From assembly GCA_003156615.1 (NCBI GenBank), contig PMHI01000319.1, positions 2,757 through 11,626 on the forward strand: DNA of 8,870 nucleotides, given 5' to 3'. Source of the DNA: Acidobacteriaceae bacterium (lineage in GTDB: Bacteria > Acidobacteriota > Terriglobia > Terriglobales > SbA1). Below the pieces are notes generated by a model, which was not told the DNA's origin, did no database searches, and saw only the letters and a program-made list of their open reading frames with translations. Shown here in pieces: positions 5,858-8,870 of this stretch (positions within the stretch are counted from its first letter, which is position 1; each line of letters starts with the position of its first letter). The translations under genes were made by a program, and so were the position numbers.

Positions 5858-7261
5858 TTGAAGGTGCCGGGTCTTCAGCCCCGGGCGCAGAATGCAGTTC
5901 ATCCGCCCCAGAAAGGCCCAGCCCTCCATCCACGCCCAGACGAATTTGTTGATGAAGCCGAAGCAGAGCATCGACAGCCATCCTTGCGGCTTGTACTTCG
6001 TGTACAGAGCATTCACCGTGTAGGAAAAGGCGGTGTAGATTTTCTGCGCGGGCATTACGCCCAGCCCCCAGCGAATCGAATTGTCGTAAATCGAGGTTTC
6101 GACGCTGTGATTGAAAACGTGCCCCATGCGTTGGACGTTCGTGTTATAGATCCTGCGCTGATGGGGCGTCAGAGCACCCCGCCCTTGCGACTCGAGAATG
6201 AACTTAACTCCCTCCGCGGCATGCCGGAAAGCCGCGGTCACGCCGTTTGCGGTAAGGGGATCGGGCAGCGATGCCGCTTCCCCAACCATCAACCAATTGG
6301 GGCCACACGCGTTGGTGTGAACATACGAATGATACGAGGTAGAATGGACGACCGCGTTGCGCTGCTCTTCCAATAGTCGGTCAAAGCGCGCGTAGGGGGC
6401 CAGGGCATCCCACAGGATTTGATGAGTCTCTTTTCCGTGACTCCGCAGCTGCTTGACGATTTCGGCGGACACCACGCAGCCCACGCTCGTCACTTTCGGC
6501 GAGATCGGTATTTCCCATATCCAACTCAAGTACTCGTCCGACACGACGTTGGCGTAGAAAGTTGTTCCCTCCGTGCGAACGGGCGTCTCGAAGTGGCACC
6601 ACAGGCACACTTTCTTCTTGCCATACTCAATCTTTGGAACCTTGAATTCCCGTGCCAGCAGCCGCGCGCCCATCCCGGAGGCATCGATGAACCAACGGGC
6701 TTCGATCCGCTGCCCTCCGGCTGTACGGACCGCCGTAACCTGCTCCCGGGTGCTTTCAATTTCAGTAACCCGTTCCCACAAGAACTCCGCACCCAGTTCG
6801 CGGGCCATTTCGAAAAGGCGCTGGTCCAGGGCTTTTCTGTCCGCGTGCAGAGTGACGGTTTCGAATTCCAACGGAGGGTTGGCGAACCAGGCCTCCGGCT
6901 GGGCTTGATAGGTCGGTCGGTCGGGCGTCACAATTTCAATATGCTTCTTGTAGACCGCAACCTGATCCTCGATCAGCGATTCGACCGAAATACCTAACTG
7001 GGCCAGCGTTGCTGGAGCCGACCAATCGAGAGATTCGCCTACGCGGTCGTGCGGAAATTCATCCGGCTCGATGCAGAGTACCCGCAGACCGCCACGCCGC
7101 AGATGGATCGCCGCGGCAAGTCCTCCCGGACCTGCGCCCATCACAACCGCGTCCCAGCATTGTGGGGCGGCGTCCTCGAGGGCAGGACCGGATTCACAAC
7201 CGGGATTGACCCGCGTGTCTTGCGCTACCGGAATTGAAGTTTGCCCGGCCGGATTCGTCAT
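5840..7261 (-). CDS. FAD-dependent monooxygenase of the flavin-halogenase superfamily
   Basis: 473 residues. A 36-residue polar leader precedes the Rossmann FAD motif GAGPGG (42-47). GES at 75-77 is followed about 29 residues later by Lys105-Lys106, close to the spacing of the catalytic lysine in tryptophan halogenases (from memory). WIWEIP at 247-252 matches the WxWxIP halogenase signature. The second FAD region is VGEAASLPDPLTANG (326-340); there the halogenase FxPxxSxG pattern is degenerate (PDPLTANG), so a non-halogenating oxygenase or reductase remains possible. The C-terminus (about 400-455) is aromatic and hydrophobic, suggesting membrane or lipid contact. Start ATG 7261 is supported by GGGAG 7 bases upstream, and it overlaps the desaturase stop as ATGA, so the two are probably co-translated. 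A reduced-flavin partner is not encoded nearby. Likely role: oxygenation or halogenation of an unsaturated or aromatic lipid-linked substrate, by inference. Confidence 0.88.
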   Translation of the reverse strand: MTNPAGQTSIPVAQDTRVNPGCESGPALEDAAPQCWDAVVMGAGPGGLAAAIHLRRGGLRVLCIEPDEFPHDRVGESLDWSAPATLAQLGISVESLIEDQVAVYKKHIEIVTPDRPTYQAQPEAWFANPPLEFETVTLHADRKALDQRLFEMARELGAEFLWERVTEIESTREQVTAVRTAGGQRIEARWFIDASGMGARLLAREFKVPKIEYGKKKVCLWCHFETPVRTEGTTFYANVVSDEYLSWIWEIPISPKVTSVGCVVSAEIVKQLRSHGKETHQILWDALAPYARFDRLLEEQRNAVVHSTSYHSYVHTNACGPNWLMVGEAASLPDPLTANGVTAAFRHAAEGVKFILESQGRGALTPHQRRIYNTNVQRMGHVFNHSVETSIYDNSIRWGLGVMPAQKIYTAFSYTVNALYTKYKPQGWLSMLCFGFINKFVWAWMEGWAFLGRMNCILRPGLKTRHLQVAPTR

Positions 7262-8475
7262 GTTTCGGCTCCCAGATTCGAAAAGCTTCGCGAGTCATCA
7301 GCCCAACCAGAAGCGCCGACGTCGTGGAGATGATGAAGGATTTCCTTCAAGGATTGAACGATCCCGGTTTCGTGATAGCGGATTCCCCGTTCCCGGCAAA
7401 AAGGCTTGACGATTGCTTGCGCCGCCGGCAATTGATCCTGCCTCAAGAACGGGAAGAGGTGGTGTTCGATCTGATAATTCAGCCCGCCGTACAAAAAATC
7501 ATTGACTGGGCCGGATCGGACGTTGCGTGAGGTCAGCACCTGTCGCCGGAACAAACTAACATCCGAACCGGAGTCGACCATGAGCATACCTTTGTGATTG
7601 GGGGCAAAAACCAGTCCGGCATATAAACCCCCCAATGCTTTCCCGCACACCAGGAAAGCAACCGCCGGCAAAGTGTCGAGAATACTGAATGCGATTGCGA
7701 AACAGGCGATATGATGGCAAACCAGCAGGATTCCCTCGGTCCAAGGAATTTTGGTCCGTGCTCGCACGACGTGTGCAGCCGAGACGGCGTGAAGATGCAC
7801 GTGCTCGGCGAGCAGAAAGGGAACGAACAAGAACGCCTGGTACTTCACGATCAACTTCCATGGCCACTTTTTCGCCATAGCCTGTTCTTTGGAAAAGGCC
7901 AGGCCCACGAAGTCTACATCCGGATCCAGGTCAACGTGATTCGGGTTTCGGTGATGACGGTTGTGCTTGTCGACCCACCAGGTATAACTCACGCCGATTA
8001 GCAGATTCCCGAGAAGCAGGCCTAAAGCACGATTAGCAGCGGGTGACCGAAAGATCTGCCGATGACCGGCATCGTGCATCAGGAACGCAATCTGCATGAA
8101 GAGGAAGGCAAGAAGGATGCTGTTGAATAATTGCAATACAAGACTGTCACGTCCCAAAAACATGACTGCCGACATTAAGGCCATCACGGCGAGGAGAATT
8201 GCAGCCCTGAACCAGAGAAGCGGAGCTGGCTTTTTTTGCAGGAGGCGACTGTCTTTGACAAGGCGGCAAAGTTCGCTGAACTCACCGTGCGAAGAAAACA
8301 GCGGATCTTTCTCCTCGGTCAGACGTGGCGGAGCTTCCAGCAGCGACAGCATGCCTGAAGAAGCTTCTCCTTCCGCTTCGTACTTTCTGTTTCTTATCCT
8401 ATCCCCATGAGCCGCTGACGGAGTCCCGGGAGAGTTTGCTCGTTGGCTTCCTCGAAGAACATTTCTTGCATTCAT
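7258..8475 (-). CDS. Membrane fatty-acid desaturase (acyl-lipid / front-end type)
   Basis: 405-residue integral-membrane di-iron desaturase that inserts a double bond into a fatty acyl chain. All three histidine boxes are present: HDAGH at 134-138, HNRHH at 171-175 and QIEHH at 335-339. The Gln opening the third box is typical of front-end (delta-5/6-like) enzymes, although no cytochrome b5 domain is fused. Further histidines (HVHLH 225-229, His294 in APNHKG) fit the family. Hydrophobic segments lie near 87-106, 112-132, 151-164, 209-223 and 248-290. ATG 8475 is the first start after an in-frame stop and has a weak AGGG 9 bases upstream; Met42 at 8352 is an alternative because residues 1-41 are polar and look dispensable. 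It opens the coupled set and probably sits under the promoter at 8608-8635. Electron donor and regiospecificity cannot be read from sequence. Confidence 0.95.
   Translation of the reverse strand: MNARNVLRGSQRANSPGTPSAAHGDRIRNRKYEAEGEASSGMLSLLEAPPRLTEEKDPLFSSHGEFSELCRLVKDSRLLQKKPAPLLWFRAAILLAVMALMSAVMFLGRDSLVLQLFNSILLAFLFMQIAFLMHDAGHRQIFRSPAANRALGLLLGNLLIGVSYTWWVDKHNRHHRNPNHVDLDPDVDFVGLAFSKEQAMAKKWPWKLIVKYQAFLFVPFLLAEHVHLHAVSAAHVVRARTKIPWTEGILLVCHHIACFAIAFSILDTLPAVAFLVCGKALGGLYAGLVFAPNHKGMLMVDSGSDVSLFRRQVLTSRNVRSGPVNDFLYGGLNYQIEHHLFPFLRQDQLPAAQAIVKPFCRERGIRYHETGIVQSLKEILHHLHDVGASGWADDSRSFSNLGAET
7269..7273 (-). promoter_or_regulatory. Ribosome binding site of the flavoenzyme, inside the desaturase end
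   Basis: GGGAG on the minus strand, 7 bases before ATG 7261. It fixes the start of the flavin enzyme and gives direct support to the ATGA-coupled junction with the desaturase. Confidence 0.7.
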
Positions 8476-8557
8476 CTTGCGAAACCCTGCATTTCACAAT
8501 AACACCCGCTAGAAATGGATGCTCGCTGGTAGCATCGACGAAGCCGCCGATACCTTC

Positions 8558-8606
8558 TTGCCGACAGGGCAAAGCAGGTGCCCAAACCTCAACCAATGTC
8601 GGCACC
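8558..8606. repeat. Competing inverted repeats around the predicted desaturase transcription start
   Basis: TGCCGACA (8559-8566) is perfectly complementary to TGTCGGCA (8597-8604). These arms overlap two alternative pairs: GGTGCC 8577-8582 with GGCACC 8601-8606, and TTGCC 8558-8562 with GGCAA 8568-8572. The pairings exclude each other, as in a switch. If transcription starts near 8601, however, the right-hand arms are only partly transcribed, so a DNA operator is as likely as an RNA switch. Confidence 0.35.
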
Positions 8607-8607
8607 G

Positions 8608-8635
8608 ATCTTAATTCGCGCGCAACATTTGTCAA
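8608..8635 (-). promoter_or_regulatory. Sigma70-type promoter for the desaturase operon
   Basis: A perfect TTGACA (-35, 8630-8635) and TAAGAT (-10, 8608-8613, 4/6 with the conserved second A and final T) are separated by 16 bases on the minus strand. The predicted start is near 8601, giving a leader of about 125 bases before ATG 8475. It is the best promoter match found in the window and is placed to drive the desaturase-flavoenzyme-hydrolase set. Confidence 0.55.
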
Positions 8636-8651
8636 GAAGAAAGTACCCGCT

Positions 8652-8664
8652 GAACCGGCGGTTC
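8652..8664. repeat. Inverted repeat upstream of the desaturase -35 element
   Basis: GAACC-GGC-GGTTC, perfect 5-base arms, centred about 25 bases upstream of the -35 element. The position would suit an activator or repressor site, but the arms are short and chance is possible. Confidence 0.25.
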
Positions 8665-8716
8665 CATTCGCCAGCCAGGAAAGGAAACATGCGCGAAAAG
8701 GCAAGAGTCCGATTGG

Positions 8717-8742
8717 CCAGAACCTCCCGCGCTGGAGGCTGG
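8717..8742. repeat. Interrupted stem-loop between the upstream gene end and the desaturase promoter
   Basis: CCTCC (8723-8727) pairs with GGAGG (8734-8738) around a 6-base loop, and CCA (8717-8719) with TGG (8740-8742) across a small bulge. No T-tract follows closely on the minus strand, so its role is unclear. Confidence 0.25.
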
Positions 8743-8758
8743 ACCCGACTCCGGAAAC

Positions 8759-8777
8759 GCCAGAAATACTTTCTGGC
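8759..8777 (-). terminator. Perfect 8-pair inverted repeat after the upstream gene end (terminator stem or operator)
   Basis: GCCAGAAATACTTTCTGGC has perfect 8-base arms around TAC. It lies 36 bases past the proposed stop codon at 8814-8816. On the minus strand only GTTTCC follows, not a real U-tract, so intrinsic termination would be weak. It could equally be an operator for the desaturase promoter. Confidence 0.35.
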
Positions 8778-8813
8778 ATGGAGCCTCCCCGCCACATTGC
8801 CGACACTTCTTGT

Positions 8814-8870
8814 TTAGCTGCTTGACGGTTGAGGCTGCGCCGGTTCGCCGTGAGGAGTCCAGCCGGTCTC
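8814..8870 (-). CDS. Possible C-terminal end of an upstream gene (partial)
   Basis: Eighteen codons and a TAA stop enter from the right edge, reading ETGWTPHGEPAQPQPSSS. The Pro/Gln/Ser-rich end looks like a disordered C-terminal tail, and the stop is followed by a hairpin at 8759-8777. The other two minus-strand frames are also open at the edge, so the frame choice is uncertain. No family can be assigned from so short a piece. Confidence 0.35.
   Translation of the reverse strand, partial: ETGWTPHGEPAQPQPSSS

Larger units (their letters stand above)
8476..8813. other. Gene-free stretch upstream of the desaturase
   Basis: 338 bases with no convincing gene. It contains the desaturase promoter and a set of small inverted repeats, entered separately. 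An open frame runs through it into the desaturase start on the minus strand, but it has no recognisable domain or ribosome site. Within the leader a six-codon open frame (ATG at 8492, peptide MQGFAR) ends in the ATGA of the desaturase start; it has no clear ribosome site and may be chance. Confidence 0.6.

Noticed and set aside
8399..8806. 135-codon minus-strand open frame across the desaturase start
   Set aside because: It overlaps the desaturase by about 77 bases, covers the best promoter, has no domain or ribosome site, and its frame stays open to the window edge as neighbouring frames do.

Overview
The window looks like chromosomal DNA of a soil-type Gram-negative bacterium. The moderately high GC, tight same-strand gene packing, secreted S9 peptidase with a PD40 propeller, and FHA-domain protein would suit Acidobacteriota (Terriglobia-like) or a similar lineage. 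That placement is inference; no marker gene is present. All confident genes lie on the minus strand, so transcription runs from the right edge to the left.

Right to left: a gene tail may enter at 8814-8870. A 338-base gene-free stretch (8476-8813) follows, with several inverted repeats and a good sigma70-type promoter (8608-8635). Next is a compact set: membrane fatty-acid desaturase (7258-8475), flavin-dependent monooxygenase of the halogenase superfamily (5840-7261), alpha/beta hydrolase with an Asp nucleophile (4978-5814), and alpha/beta hydrolase with a Ser nucleophile (4118-4981). Two of the three junctions in this set are 4-base ATGA overlaps. The third is a 25-base gap that a 14-bp imperfect tandem duplication appears to have opened. 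After 41 bases comes a tandem-FHA protein fused to an LCAT-like lipase/acyltransferase (2340-4076), probably in the same transcript. A GC-rich hairpin follows its stop. A separate promoter and a strong ribosome site then drive a secreted S9 prolyl-oligopeptidase-type peptidase (9-2063).

The four coupled genes suggest a lipid-tailoring pathway: the desaturase makes a C=C in an acyl chain, the flavoenzyme oxygenates or halogenates it, and the Asp-nucleophile hydrolase opens an epoxide or displaces a halide. The Ser hydrolase, and possibly the FHA-linked lipase, would release or transfer the acyl product. This ordering is a hypothesis from gene content and coupling. I do not recognise the set as a described system. 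The S9 peptidase looks independent. No RNA genes, CRISPR arrays or insertion sequences were seen.
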